Source: Ministeria vibrans ATCC 50519
Lineage: Eukaryota > Opisthokonta > Filasterea
Direction of reading: 5' to 3'
Length of the DNA stretch: 30,049 nt
Assembly: GCA_943704425.1 (NCBI GenBank)
Contig: CALSCP010002250.1
Span: 39,951 to 69,999, forward strand
Shown here: positions 1 to 22,300 of the stretch, piece by piece
Numbering within the stretch: position 1 is the first letter of the stretch
Layout of the letters: each line of letters opens with the position of its first letter
Position numbers and translations under genes: made by a program
The notes under the pieces: generated by a model
Told to the model about the DNA's origin: nothing
Database searches by the model: none
What the model saw: only the letters and a program-made list of their open reading frames with translations

Positions 1-146
1 TTTTTTGTCTCGTTTGGTGAACATCATCACTCTCATCCACACACGTCTCTCTGTCTCTATCTCTCTCTCTCTCTGTGTCTCTTTGTCTCTCCCGCCCTCT
101 CTCGCTTGCTCTGCTCTGCCCCCCCTGACCCCCACCCCTCTGCTAG
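1..146 (+). other. 3' part of an upstream HUWE1 intron
   Basis: Strongly pyrimidine-rich on the coding strand (CT repeats around 44-110, then C-rich) and ending in CTGCTAG at 140-146. Immediately downstream, the HUWE1 reading frame resumes. No coding similarity is visible in this stretch. I infer that it is the end of an intron whose 5' end lies outside the window. Confidence 0.7.
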
Positions 147-12450
<12,304 letters not shown>

Positions 12451-12481
12451 CAATGCACTCAGTCTGTCTCTCTTTCTCTCT

Positions 12482-12487
12482 TTTATT
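12482..12487 (-). terminator. Candidate TMEM245-like poly(A) signal (AATAAA)
   Basis: TTTATT on the + strand reads AATAAA on the - strand, about 75 nt downstream of the stop of the membrane-protein gene. If used, the 3' UTRs of the two convergent genes overlap. Confidence 0.5.
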
Positions 12488-12528
12488 TGCTTCCCTCTCT
12501 TCATGTTGTGTGTATACATTTTTTGTGC

Positions 12529-12541
12529 ATTAAACATTAAA
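12529..12541 (+). terminator. Candidate HUWE1 poly(A) signals (two ATTAAA)
   Basis: Two ATTAAA hexamers (12529-12534 and 12536-12541) lie about 80-90 nt after the HUWE1 stop codon. They are the best matches to a cleavage/polyadenylation signal on this strand before the convergent gene begins. Confidence 0.55.
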
Positions 12542-12562
12542 CTTAACATATTTTTCGAGTGG

Positions 12563-14942
12563 TTACTGCTTCGACTTTTTCGGTTCCTTGGACACAGTCA
12601 TAAAGACGTCCTTGTACGCCTCGACGATGATGAACATGGCAGAGACAACAAGCGGACCAATGAAAGCGCCTTTCATGTCATAAGCATATAGACCCAACAC
12701 AATGGAGAGGGATGTAATGTATGGATGCAAGGGAAGATGTTGTTGCATCGCAGCGGAGTCAAACGCAAGAGCAATAAACAGATGGGAGCAAACGAGAGTG
12801 ATCCCGCACGAGGGCCAAGAAGGGTCACCCATGAGCAGCAGCTGAAGTGCGCCAATGAACCCAATGGTGTATGCAGGAACAAAGGGAATGACAGCCAAAA
12901 GACCGCTCCAGAAGGCATAGAGATAGGCGAAGTGAAGACGGAGCACAGTGAATACAAACCAAGTGAAGGCGGCATGGGTGCAGAAGACAGTGATAGACAG
13001 CACAAACACTCCTTGGATGCACTCTTGCACGCGCTTTTTCAGACTGAAAATAATAGAATGTACAAGAGTGAGTGAGAGAACGGGTGAGAACAAGAGTGAG
13101 AGTAAGAGTGAAACGAGGAGAATAAGTTTTGAGTCAACAAGTGAAAGCGAACAAAAAAGAGTGTGAGAACAAGACCAAAAAACGATTGAAAAATAAAATG
13201 TGTAACGTGAGGACACGAAGGAGAGAGAGATGAGCACGTTTTTTTTTTGTTTTGTTTTGTTTTCTACTTTTTCTTCTTTTCGGGATTCATCGGCGCGTAT
13301 TCCATAATGGTCGTTGGAATATCCTCTTCGGCGCACAAAAGATAGTACAGAGTCGAAGCAAAGATGACAACATCAATAACAGAGGTCACAAGGCCCAATA
13401 GGAAGTTTAAGAAGAGCCCAAAAAAGAGCGAAACGACCTGCACTCCATTTGTAGCGAGTGACGAAGACAGATTGGAGAGCGAGAGAAGCGCCTTTTGAAA
13501 AAATGCGGGCGGGTCAAATTCGATTCCGTGAAGAGTGAACAATTTGACGAGCCAGTGAGCAATTTCTTGTGGCACGCGCGAGAGCATCTCGTACGTTAAG
13601 TGGTGAACTCCCTCAAAGCTAAAAGTCTCAATGACCAAATTTGTGTGCGGCAGCTGTTGCATAAAGCGCGAAAAGGCACTGCTTTGCACAATAGTCGTAT
13701 TGTGAGAGGTCAAATGAGCCATTGTGGTGCCATTGGAGAATTCGGTGGAGAGGGTGTTTGGGGTGGTGTTGTGGCGGAGGGACTGGAGCCAGTCGAGCAC
13801 AGAGGACATGGGGACGTCCGTGCCAAAGGTGGCGTTCCACTTGGTGTCGGCCCAGTGAATGCCCGACTCGTACACCTGTTGCATGAGGCGCGGGTTGCCC
13901 ACCAGACGGTTGAGCTGCTCGTTCTGCGTGATCCAGTCGTTGATAAAGGTGTAGGTGGCGCTGAGGGCGTCGCGGCCCTCCTTGCCGCACTGGAAGAAGA
14001 AGAAGACGCCGAGCGACGCGACGCAGAAGAAGCAGGAGAGCATGACGAGCACCGACGCAATGGGAATCGCGTTGGTGTGGATATGGCCGAGCAGTGCGTT
14101 GCAGCTGCGCGTGCAGAGGAAGCAGATGAGGCGTGTGAGAGGCGAGAGAAGGCGCGCAATCGCCGACGCGACTCGCGCCAGCTTCGTCCACAGTCCCGTC
14201 GCGTGCAGAAGCCACACAACGCCACGCTGGAGGGTGTAGAGCAAGACAAGGCCAAGCATCGCCACGATCACAATGACGACGACGACCATGAGGTTGTACG
14301 CGCCAATGGCGACAAGAACGTTCCACGAGATGTTGCCCAGCACAAAGACGGAGAGGAGCTTGACGAGAAACGACTGCCGGTCGTCGCGCACAAGCCAGAG
14401 ACTGCGCCCGACAACCGCGCGGCCCAGGACCTTGCCGACAGCCGCAGGGGCAAATCGGCCGCGTTTGGTGGGGGTGGGGGCGGCGGGCGTTGCGCTGGAG
14501 TGGGTCGGAGAAGACGACGTCTCATTTGCCTTGAGGTCCGTTCGCTGTTTGATCCACTCGGAGGTATTGTGGCGTATGCGGTGGAGAGCAGTAGACACAA
14601 GCATGGCCCACAGAATGGGCCCGATGTAGGGCTGCAGGAGCGCCATATTGGTGTAGACGAGGAGCATAAAGCCAACCCCCAGAATCTATTTTGGGTGCGG
14701 ATCATTACGACGACAGGAGGAGAATATTCATCAAGGGAAATTTGCAAGAGAGCAGAGGGGAGGGAGACACACACAGTCACACACAGCGGGAGAAGTGCAG
14801 CCATGCATGGCACGGGAGACGGCCCTACCTGCACGGCAACATGAATAAAGGCCGATCTGAACGCCGTCTGGTCGTTTGGAGCGGATGGCAGCGGCAGGGG
14901 AGGCGCCGAGGAGGTTGAAGCGGGGCGGCGGGAAGAGGACAT
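12563..14942 (-). CDS. TMEM245: TMEM245-like polytopic membrane protein (AI-2E transporter family)
   Basis: The model is complement(join(12563..13043, 13268..14685, 14829..14942)), 670 residues. Splice sites: CAG|GTAGGG to AATAG|ATT (phase 0, 143 bp) and AAA|GTAGAA to TTTCAG|T (phase 2, 224 bp); exon lengths sum to a multiple of three. The first exon gives a short Ser/Pro-rich cytosolic start and enters the first hydrophobic segment, which continues as ILGVGFMLLVYTNMALLQPY in exon 2. Several more hydrophobic segments follow. The last exon carries the family's C-terminal block, including AVIPFVPAYTIGFIGAL and MKGAFIGPLVVS, the latter resembling the GAIIGPIL segment of vertebrate TMEM245. The family is related to bacterial AI-2E/PerM permeases; the substrate in eukaryotes is unknown. 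The second intron is AT-rich, and without splicing the frame stops right after the donor. Somewhat shorter than vertebrate TMEM245. Confidence 0.88.
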
Positions 14943-15062
14943 TGAAAGAGAACGACAAAAAAATAAAAAGGATTGAACAAAATTACAAAAAAGGATTGAT
15001 CAGTAATAATAATAATAATAATAATAATAAAGTTATTATTGACTCGTTTCAGCTTTTACTTT
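14943..15062 (-). promoter_or_regulatory. 120-bp intergenic region: deacetylase 3' end and TMEM245-like promoter
   Basis: Two minus-strand genes lie head-to-tail with only 120 bp between the deacetylase stop and the TMEM245-like start codon. The space is AT-rich and holds a (TAA)9 microsatellite at 15004-15030. It must carry both the end of one transcript and the promoter of the next. No clear TATA box or canonical AATAAA for the minus strand was found. Confidence 0.5.
15004..15030. repeat. (TAA)9 microsatellite
   Basis: Nine uninterrupted TAA units in the spacer between the deacetylase and the TMEM245-like gene. A longer repeat of the same motif lies at 29179-29226, in another 3' flank. Confidence 0.95.
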
Positions 15063-15890
15063 TTAGTGCGGATTGAGTACATCCAAGTCAAGAGCATCCC
15101 TCGCCCGATCAATGGCCTCCCGCTGGTGGGGCAAGAGGGAATGGCCCTTGTTGCCGCCAAACCCAGAGACGGCATCTTCGAAGGGATCGGCAACGGCAAC
15201 GGGCGCAGGGGCACCGGTGGCGGCCGTGACAAGCTCCTCAATGACAGCATGGCCAAGGAAAGGCACATGCTGCGGGGAGTAGCCACCCTCATGGCACACC
15301 ACAAGACGGCCATCGCAACAGGCGTCGGCAACACGCACCATGCACTGCGTCATGGCACGGAAATCGCCTCCTTGTAACATCATTTGCGCCAGAGGGTCGT
15401 ACGCACCCGCATCAAACCCACACGAGACAACAATGAGCTGTGGTGCAAACGCACGCATTGCCGGCTCCACAATCTCGTCAAACACCGCACGGTACGCCGC
15501 ACCACCACAGCCCGGCGGCAGCGGCACATTTACATTGAACCCCACTGCATCTCCAGTGCCTCTGCTCGCCACGTCGCCCGAATTTGGCGGATACCGATCG
15601 TCTTGATGCACGCTGATGAAGAGCGCACGCTTGTCGGCGTACAGGGCATGCTCCGTGCCATTCCCGTGATGTACATCCCAATCCACAACTGCAACCCGCT
15701 CGAGCTTGAGCTCCTCAAGTGCATACTTGGTCGCAATGGCAACGTTGCCAAAGATGCAGAAGCCGCGCGCAGTGTGGGGCATCGCGTGGTGACCTGGCGG
15801 GCGCACCAGAGCATAGCAGTTGCGCACGACGCCTTGCATCACAGCATCAATCGCTCGCAGGACGCCACCGGCGCTCAACAGTGCAATCTG

Positions 15891-15975
<85 letters not shown>

Positions 15976-16085
15976 NNNNNNNNNNNNNNNNNNNNNNNNN
16001 NNNNNNNNNNNNNNNNNNNNNNNNNNNNNNNNNNNNNNNNNNNNNNNNNNNNNNNNNNNNNNNNNNNNNNNNNNNNNNNNNNNNN

Positions 16086-16143
<58 letters not shown>

Positions 16144-16602
16144 GTCAAGGGCCATTCTTGCTCCTGTGCGCATCCGTCTGCACACGCACCTCGTATGACC
16201 CAGGCCCCATGAAGGTGTGCTCGCCTGCATCGCCCCCCATGTCGGCACTCAGGGCTGCAATGCGGTCGACGTACTCGCCCGTGTGAAACCGCAGGAGTTG
16301 TGCGCGCGTCGCCGCACTTGGCTTGATCTGCTTGAGATGATCGTACAGACCACTCACCAGCAGCAACGAGTGAAGCCTGCGCTTCGTGTCGGGGTGCTCC
16401 CAGTGCTGACAAGGCTGCAGCAGGCCGCCGGGCTTGCGATTGCCTGCAAACGCATCCGTGGGTGTTGTTATGATTGACAAGTGGGATGAGTTGCGAAAAA
16501 AGACGCATTTAGTTCGAATCAAGACGACGTACCCACTGCGTTCAACGTGTCGTGCCACAAATATGTCTCGGAGAATACGTAGCCAGTACACCGAGCAGAC
16601 AT
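15063..16602 (-). CDS. Class II histone deacetylase-fold amidohydrolase, bacterial type
   Basis: The model is complement(join(15063..15887, 16190..16443, 16533..16602)), 382 residues, with lengths summing to a multiple of three. The first exon starts MSARCTGYVFSETYLWHD and is joined in phase 1 to NRKPGGLLQPCQHWEHP. The order of motifs fits the arginase/deacetylase fold: HPDTKRRL, active-site His pair in RPPGHHA (141-142), zinc ligands D179 and H181 in DWDVHHGNGT, zinc ligand D267 in GFDAGAYDP, and the transition-state Tyr in HEGGYS (Y311). All catalytic residues are present, so it should be an active zinc deacetylase. Single-domain length and the N-terminal WHDT and GPGSYE motifs resemble bacterial class II deacetylases/acetylpolyamine amidohydrolases more than animal HDAC1-11. 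The substrate (histone, other protein or polyamine) cannot be told. The start was chosen because this ATG extends the family N-terminus; it faces the phosphatase gene across 98 bp. Confidence 0.92.
15888..16189 (-). other. Deacetylase intron with (CT)n microsatellite and assembly gap
   Basis: On the minus strand the donor is TACGAG|GTGCGT and the acceptor CTCGCACAG|ATT, in phase 0, joining GPGSYE to IALLSAGGV as in homologues. The intron is CT repeat on the sense strand (GA on the given strand, 15893-15975 and 16088-16142) with 110 N between, so its true length is unknown. Confidence 0.93.
15976..16085. other. Assembly gap (110 N) inside a GA/CT microsatellite
   Basis: A run of 110 N is bounded on both sides by pure GA repeat. 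The repeat was not resolved by sequencing. No coding sequence is expected to be lost, because both splice sites lie outside the gap. Confidence 1.
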
Positions 16603-16700
16603 TGTTGTAAGAAAAGTGAAAAGATTAAAGAAATAAATTAATGATGAATGATCAAGCACTTTGCAAATTGCAATTCATTTAAATCTTTGCTTTTTTTGTG
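16603..16700. promoter_or_regulatory. 98-bp bidirectional promoter between deacetylase and inositol monophosphatase
   Basis: The start codons of the two divergent genes are 98 bp apart. The spacer is very AT-rich against GC-rich flanking exons and contains a TTTGCAAATTGCAA direct/inverted repeat near 16660-16675. Both promoters and both 5' UTRs must fit here, so I infer a shared regulatory region. No TATA box was identified with confidence. Confidence 0.6.
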
Positions 16701-17738
16701 ATGTCCAGCCACGATCTCGAGAAGTATCAGGCTGTGGCAGAGGAAGCAGCCCTAAAGGCTGGTCAGATCATGAAAGACGCCATTGCGGCGGGCCGTGATC
16801 GCCGTGTGATCACTGAGAAAGGTAGCGCACGTCATCGCTCAGCGGACTGATCAATCGATCGCAACCCGCTCTTCCCAGGCTGCTCGACGGACCTCGTCAC
16901 GGAAACCGACACTGCCTGTGAGGCAGCCATCTTTGCGCACCTTCGCGCTGCCTTCCCGGACCACAAGTAATGCGCAGAGAGAGCACATTGAGAGTCGTTG
17001 ACAAACTGTGTGTGTCCCCTCTCTCTCAGGTTCATTGGCGAAGAATCGGTTGCGGACGGCGGCAACTGCGAGCTCACAGACGCACCCACGTGGATTGTGG
17101 ACCCTGTCGACGGCACAACCAACTTTGTGCATCTCTTCCCCTTCTTCTGCACCTCCATCGGCCTGTGCATCCACCAGAAGCCCGTCGTGGGCGTTGTCTA
17201 CGCCCCCATGCTCGAGCGGGTGCGCGCCGCACGCTGCTCCTTCCTCCCTCTGACCTCCCTCTCTGTGTTCTTCTTCTGTCGCTCCTTGTAGATGTACTCT
17301 GCAGTGACTGGGCGAGGCGCAACCATGAACAAGACGCCCATCCGTGTGTCGGGCACCACCGAGCTCAACAAGGCGCTGGTGGGCACCGAGTACGGCAACC
17401 GCCGTGACAAGGAACGCGTCGACACGATTGTCACCAACGTCCATCGACTGGTCTCGCTCGAGCACGCAGTTCACAGCATCCGCAGCATTGGCTCGGCCGC
17501 GCTCAACCTGTGCTGCGTCGCCGATGGCTCACTCTGCGCATACTACGAATGGGGACTCCACTGCTGGGACATGTGTGCGGGCGCCGTCATTGTCGCCGAG
17601 GCCGGCGGTCGTGTCTTTGATCCCAAGGTCGAACGTCCCTTTGACATCATGGCGCAGCGCATTCTCGCCACTTCGACGGAACAGCTCGCACACGCCATTT
17701 CCGCCGTCGTCGACGAAGTGCCCACCGAGAGAGATTAG
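16701..17738 (+). CDS. IMPA1: Inositol monophosphatase
   Basis: Hydrolyses inositol monophosphates to free myo-inositol (phosphoinositide recycling and de novo inositol synthesis); Mg-dependent and typically lithium-sensitive. The model is join(16701..16821, 16879..16966, 17030..17219, 17292..17738), 281 residues, about the length of animal IMPA1 (277). Introns are 57, 63 and 72 bp with clear GT/AG ends. Family signatures: FIGEES with metal ligand E74, [14 protein letters not shown] with D94 and D97, and the C-terminal signature [17 protein letters not shown] with D226. The complete set of metal ligands indicates an active enzyme. The start ATG is the first in frame and gives the usual N-terminal helix. 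Close relatives in the FIG/IMPase superfamily (other sugar phosphatases) are less likely, given the GTTNFVH and HCWD matches. Confidence 0.95.
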
Positions 17739-17984
17739 CAAGAGTGAACGATTCCACAGCGACGCAAGTTGCTGTACCATCAAAATACATTCGTTCAAAG
17801 AGTCGAGAGAGTGAGAGGAGATCTGGTGTGAACTGAAAATCAATCGAGTCAGTCCCAAATCAAATTACTCTCTCTCTCACTGCAAGTGAGTTACACTCAA
17901 AATCTTAATGACCCAATCGATTTTTGTCTTTTGAATCGAATACTCAATATATTTGCCTTGGATCGCACTCAAGCCCGTGTCAAC
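17739..17984 (+). promoter_or_regulatory. 246-bp intergenic region upstream of the aldo-keto reductase
   Basis: Holds the phosphatase 3' UTR and the reductase promoter/5' UTR. The hexamer AATCGA occurs three times in 98 bp (17842, 17915 and 17934), the middle copy within the palindrome AATCGATT. A CT run lies at about 17870-17880 and an AT-rich CAATATATTT near 17946. No canonical AATAAA was seen after the phosphatase stop. Any function of these elements is inference. Confidence 0.4.
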
Positions 17985-19182
17985 ATGCTTGCCCACACCA
18001 CGCTCGGACGCGTCTCGGCGCGCGTCCTGTCGCGCTGCGTGTCATCCAGCGCCGGACCCAAAATGCACAATGGAAAAGTCATCCCTTCGCTTGGCATCGG
18101 CACGTGGGGCTCAGACACCCACTCGGCAGACACCATTGCTGCTGCAGTCGACACGGCCCTCGGCATGGGCTACAAACACGTCGATTGCGCGTCGGTGTAC
18201 GGAAATCAAAATGAAATTCGACCGGTCCTTAAGCGCCACAGCGACAAGCCCATCCACGTGACGAGCAAGCTGTGGAACGACGACCACACCAATGTCCGAC
18301 ACGCTTACGAGGAAACATGCGAACAGCTCGGCGTAAGACGCTCTGAAAGGCCCTCACAATCTCACTTGATCACACTGACCTTATGACTCATACTCATTAT
18401 TATGTGTTTATGTGCTCACTCACTCTGTTCTTTCTTCTCTCTCATTCAGCGCAAACCTGATCTCTACTTGATCCACTGGCCCTTCCGCAACTCCCACGGT
18501 GCCAATGCCCAAGGCGACTCGCGCGACTCCTCTGCCCGTCCCTTTCAACACGAACAGCTGCTTGAGACGTGGCGACAGATGGAAGGACTCGTGCGCGACG
18601 GTCTTTGCTCCGCTATTGGTGTCTCCAACCTCTCCACAGTCAAGCTACAGAAGCTTCTTGACAAGTGCCAGATTCCTCCAGCTGCTCTGCAGGGTGAAAT
18701 TCACCCGTACTTTCACCAACGTGCGCTTCAACCCTGCCCCTCCCTCTTCTTTCTTAACTCTTGTTCCCCCCCTCCCCCCCCTTTTTTTTGTATTAGAGTC
18801 CCTGGTGGATATGTGCCGACAACACGGGATTGTTGTGACGGCGTCGCAACCGCTGGGAGGAGGCGATCGGCCCGCACGTGACCGCTCCTCGGACGATCCC
18901 GCATCGCCACTCACTGACCCTACCATTGTCGGACTCGCACGCGGCACTGTGTCGGCCGCTCAGGTCATTTTGAAGTGGCACATTCAACGAGGCATTGTGG
19001 CCATTCCAAAGGGAGTCAATGACGAACAAGTCAGTGACAATTTGCGATCGCTTGAGCTGACTCTCTCCGACGCCGAAATGCGCACTATGAACGCACTCGA
19101 TCGAAACCACAGACTCACCAAGGGCCAAGTCTTCTCTTGGGTGCAGGGTCAGAATTGGAAGGAACTGTGGGATGAACAATAA
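17985..19182 (+). CDS. Aldo-keto reductase with presequence-like N-terminus
   Basis: NADPH-dependent carbonyl reductase of the AKR superfamily. The model is join(17985..18332, 18450..18720, 18797..19182), 334 residues. Intron 1 (117 bp) is phase 0 (QLG|RKPDLYLIHWP). Intron 2 (76 bp, with a C/T-rich tract and TATTAG) is phase 1 and restores HPYFHQQSLVDMCRQHGIVV, the usual AKR sequence. The catalytic tetrad is complete: D67 and Y72 (VDCASVYGNQNEI), K95 (VTSKLW) and H125 (LIHWP). The cofactor-region motif AIPKGVNDEQVSDN is present, where many AKRs have IPKS. The first about 25 residues are rich in Arg, Ser, Ala and Leu without acidic residues, and the fold begins at MHNGKVIPSLGIGTWG (M27), so a mitochondrial targeting presequence is plausible. 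The substrate is not predictable. Confidence 0.93.
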
Positions 19183-19183
19183 A
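19178..19183 (+). terminator. AATAAA overlapping the aldo-keto reductase stop codon
   Basis: The end of the reading frame, GAACAATAAAAAC, contains AATAAA with the TAA stop inside it. If it is the working poly(A) signal the 3' UTR would be only about 10-30 nt. No other good signal appears before the C-rich stretch upstream of the receptor gene. Confidence 0.45.
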
Positions 19184-19343
19184 AACAACTGAACAATGAC
19201 CAAACGAGTCTATTTACATTAAGATCTAAGATCCCTATCAATTATCATTATTATTATATTATTCTCTAAATCAGGCCAAGCGGCAACTCCAGCGCGCGCG
19301 CCCCCCCCCCCCTTCCCATTGCACCCTTTGCATCGCTGCTGGC
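19184..19343 (+). promoter_or_regulatory. Upstream region of the receptor tyrosine kinase gene
   Basis: The spacer goes from AT-rich (TTATTATTATATTATT near 19245-19263) to a GC run and a stretch of twelve C (19292-19312) ending 31 bp before the receptor start codon. It must hold the receptor promoter. I see no standard core promoter element. Confidence 0.4.
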
Positions 19344-22300
19344 ATGGGCACGCCGCGCATCCTATTCGGGCTGCTTGGCGTTCTCTGCGGTCTTGCGGGA
19401 ACGCACGCTGCATGCCAACCGTCGCTCGCGCGGGACTACCGCACCTGCATCAGCGAGGTCTGCATCAGCCAGTGCGACTTTCTCCTTGGCTGCACCACAG
19501 GCTGCTCGTGTGGCGGCCTCGCGTGCAAGTCGGGCACGTCTGCGGTGTTTCCCGGCGGCGCGCCCTTCTCATCGTCCATCAGCCCGTCCTGCGTCTGCGA
19601 CGCGCTCTGCGGCAGCAACGCTTGTGGTGTTGGCACTTGCTACCAAAAGGTCGCCGACTGCCATTGTGCCGGCTACGTCGCAGACGGCAGGTGAGCGTTT
19701 TCTTGCCCCGTTTTCATTCCGTGTTTGAGAGTGAAACCAACCGACTCTTCTTCGACAATGCCAAGCCGTCCACGCTCGGCCTCCTTTCCATCTCGCTTCA
19801 CTTGCACCTCCTCCCTTAGCCCTGGCTGTCGCATCTGCCTCACACTGCCGTGTCTTGTTGTAGATCTTGCAAGGTCTTAACGTGTCCCATCACCGACGAC
19901 ATGAACCACGCCTCTCCGCCGCAGGTCGTCGGTCCCAACGGCCCCACAGGCGTCTACATTGACTCGGTAGACTACGACGAAACGGCCATCTTCACTTGCG
20001 ACACAGGTTTGGGATAATTAGCGACACTCAATACTCACACTCAAGTTCTTCCTTTCTGCTTCCCTCCTCTCCAGGCTACCGCATCAAACCCAACATCTAC
20101 TCCATTTCAAGGGTGTGCTCCTGCACCTCGAGGTAAACATGGTCACTTCTTTGTTTTTGCTTTTAACCTCAAGTCTGTCTGCGTTAGTAACTCGTGTGCA
20201 CTGTCAGAACCTGCTCTACAGTGTGTCCCTGTGACCTGTGGCGCCTCTCCCTCCGTCCTCTATGCCACCCAGACCCCGCCAGATGCCAGCTTTCTCAGCT
20301 ACAACAAACCCATCACGTACAGCTGCGACGCAGGCTTCACCCTCGACGGTAAAGTCGACGGAGCCACCTCGTTCACCCTCGACTGTGGTCCCACCGGTGA
20401 AATTATCGGCAATCAGAACGCCGAATGCCTTGCCATCCGATGCGGTCTTCCCCCAGCCATTGTTCCCGGCTCGGGTGTGACCACAAACAAACAGGAGGTG
20501 CTCTCCTACGGCCAGAGCGCCACCTACCACTGCCCGTCGGGTTACTCGTGGGACGGTCTCACGCCCCTCTCGTTGTCCAACACGGCCAAGAACATCCATT
20601 GCCTTGTTGACGGCAGCTTCTCGGATGTCTCGCCCGGCTCCTGCTCCCAGGCCTACTGTTCAGGCGCCCCCGCAACCACCACACACGCACAGCTCGTCGA
20701 CCCGTCGCCTGTGCCAGTGGGCGGCTCTGCTCTCTACCAGTGCAATGAGAACACCACCTCCTCCAGCGTTGGCTTTGCCTTCCCGGCCGGCACCACCTCC
20801 TTTACCATACAGTGTCTTGCTACCGGCCAGTTTGACATCTCTTCTCAAGTTCACGACTGTTTTCCCGTCGTCTGCTCGCCCACTCTTCCCGCTGATCTCT
20901 CCCCTCTCGCTCTTCCTTCGACTCCCTTTCCAACTCCCTCAAAGCCCCTCGTCACGCAAACCGCCATTTTTACGTGCCCCGCCAACTACACCACCACCAG
21001 CGTTGGCACGGATTTTGGGGGTGTTCAAGACATCCCCATTACGTGTCCGTGGTCGGGCATTCTCACTGCAGCTGCGGGCACCTCTACTCAATGCCTCCCC
21101 GTCTCCTGCTCGCTCGCCCAACTCAACGCGGTCTCTCTCTACATTCAAATACCCATCGACACTATCAACTCGGCCGCCTCCGTCAACTCGCTCACCCCTG
21201 GTTTTCGCGTCGAGTGCGCCCCTGGCTTTGATCCTGCCTCTTTCTACCTGCGCTGCCTTCCCACTGGCCGCATCGACACCGCGCCCGTCTTCTCGCATTG
21301 CCTCATCTCTTCCTGCGCCATTCCACCCCTCTCCAACATTGCAACGCCCCTCCCGAGCCAACTCTCCTCAGGCACGTCCATTGTCGCAGACTGCCGGCCC
21401 AACACAAGCACCGATGGCCTTGCGCGTGTCGCCACGAACTCACGATTCACCATGACGTGCACAGTCGGTGTACTTGAGGGCGCCTCACACTGCATTCCCA
21501 TTCCGTGCCCCATCGTCCCTAACAATCTACTCACGGCCACCCCTGCACAGTCGTTTGGCTATGTCGCCGGCGACTCGTACACCTACACATGCGCTCCCAA
21601 CGCAGCACTTCTCAATGGTCTTCCCAACACCATTACCTGTCTCCAGGATGCCCAGTGGTCTCTTCCATCGGGCTCGTGCGTTGCCTCTGCCTGCGGCGCC
21701 ATACCCAATGCAACGCACGCGTCCACCACCACCACCACTGTGCCCGGCATAGGCTCAACCGTTTCGTACACATGCGACACCGGCTACACTCTCAACGGCT
21801 TCTCTTATGGCTCTGCCGCATCCGCCATTCTCTGCACCTCCACAGGTTCCTACTCGCCACCCACCCCCCGCGACTGTTTTCCCATCAGCTGCGGCGCACC
21901 TCCCTCCCTCAACAATGCCTCGCCCATGAATACCACTCTGCCTGCGACGCTTACCTACGCCGACGGCCCGCTAACCTACGTCTGCGCCCATGGCTATGTT
22001 TCCTCTCTACTCGCCTCATCCACCGTCTCTGTGTCCTGTCTCGCCACGGGTCTCTTCTCATCGGACCACTGCGAGCCTATTTCGTGCCCAGCTGCCCCAT
22101 CTCAACCTTTCTCCATCTTCAGCCCCTCTACACAGGTCTCATTGGGCGCGTCTGTCACTTACTTTTGTCTCCCAGGTTACAACACACCCTCCTCGATGGC
22201 GCAGTTCACGGTTACCTGCCAAGTGTCAGGTACATACACCAACGCAAGTGTGTGCGAGCCCGTCGTCTGTGGTCCTGCACCCCTCTTCGCCTTTGCAAAC

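Noticed and set aside
13600-14844. 414-codon open frame on the + strand opposite the TMEM245-like gene
   Set aside because: It is antisense to the well-supported membrane-protein exon, has a compositionally biased charged translation, shows no family motif and is explained by codon bias of the opposite strand.
17886-17984. Upstream extension of the aldo-keto reductase frame
   Set aside because: The frame is open but begins at a non-ATG codon and has an AT-rich, non-family translation; the first ATG is at 17985.
19691-19819. Alternative acceptor CTTAG at 19819 for the first receptor intron
   Set aside because: Using it leads to a stop codon within about 20 codons; the acceptor at 19863 continues into a CCP module.
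20604-21455. 283-codon + strand open frame overlapping the CCP array
   Set aside because: A Pro/Ser/Leu-rich alternate-frame shadow; the CCP cysteine pattern is in the other frame.
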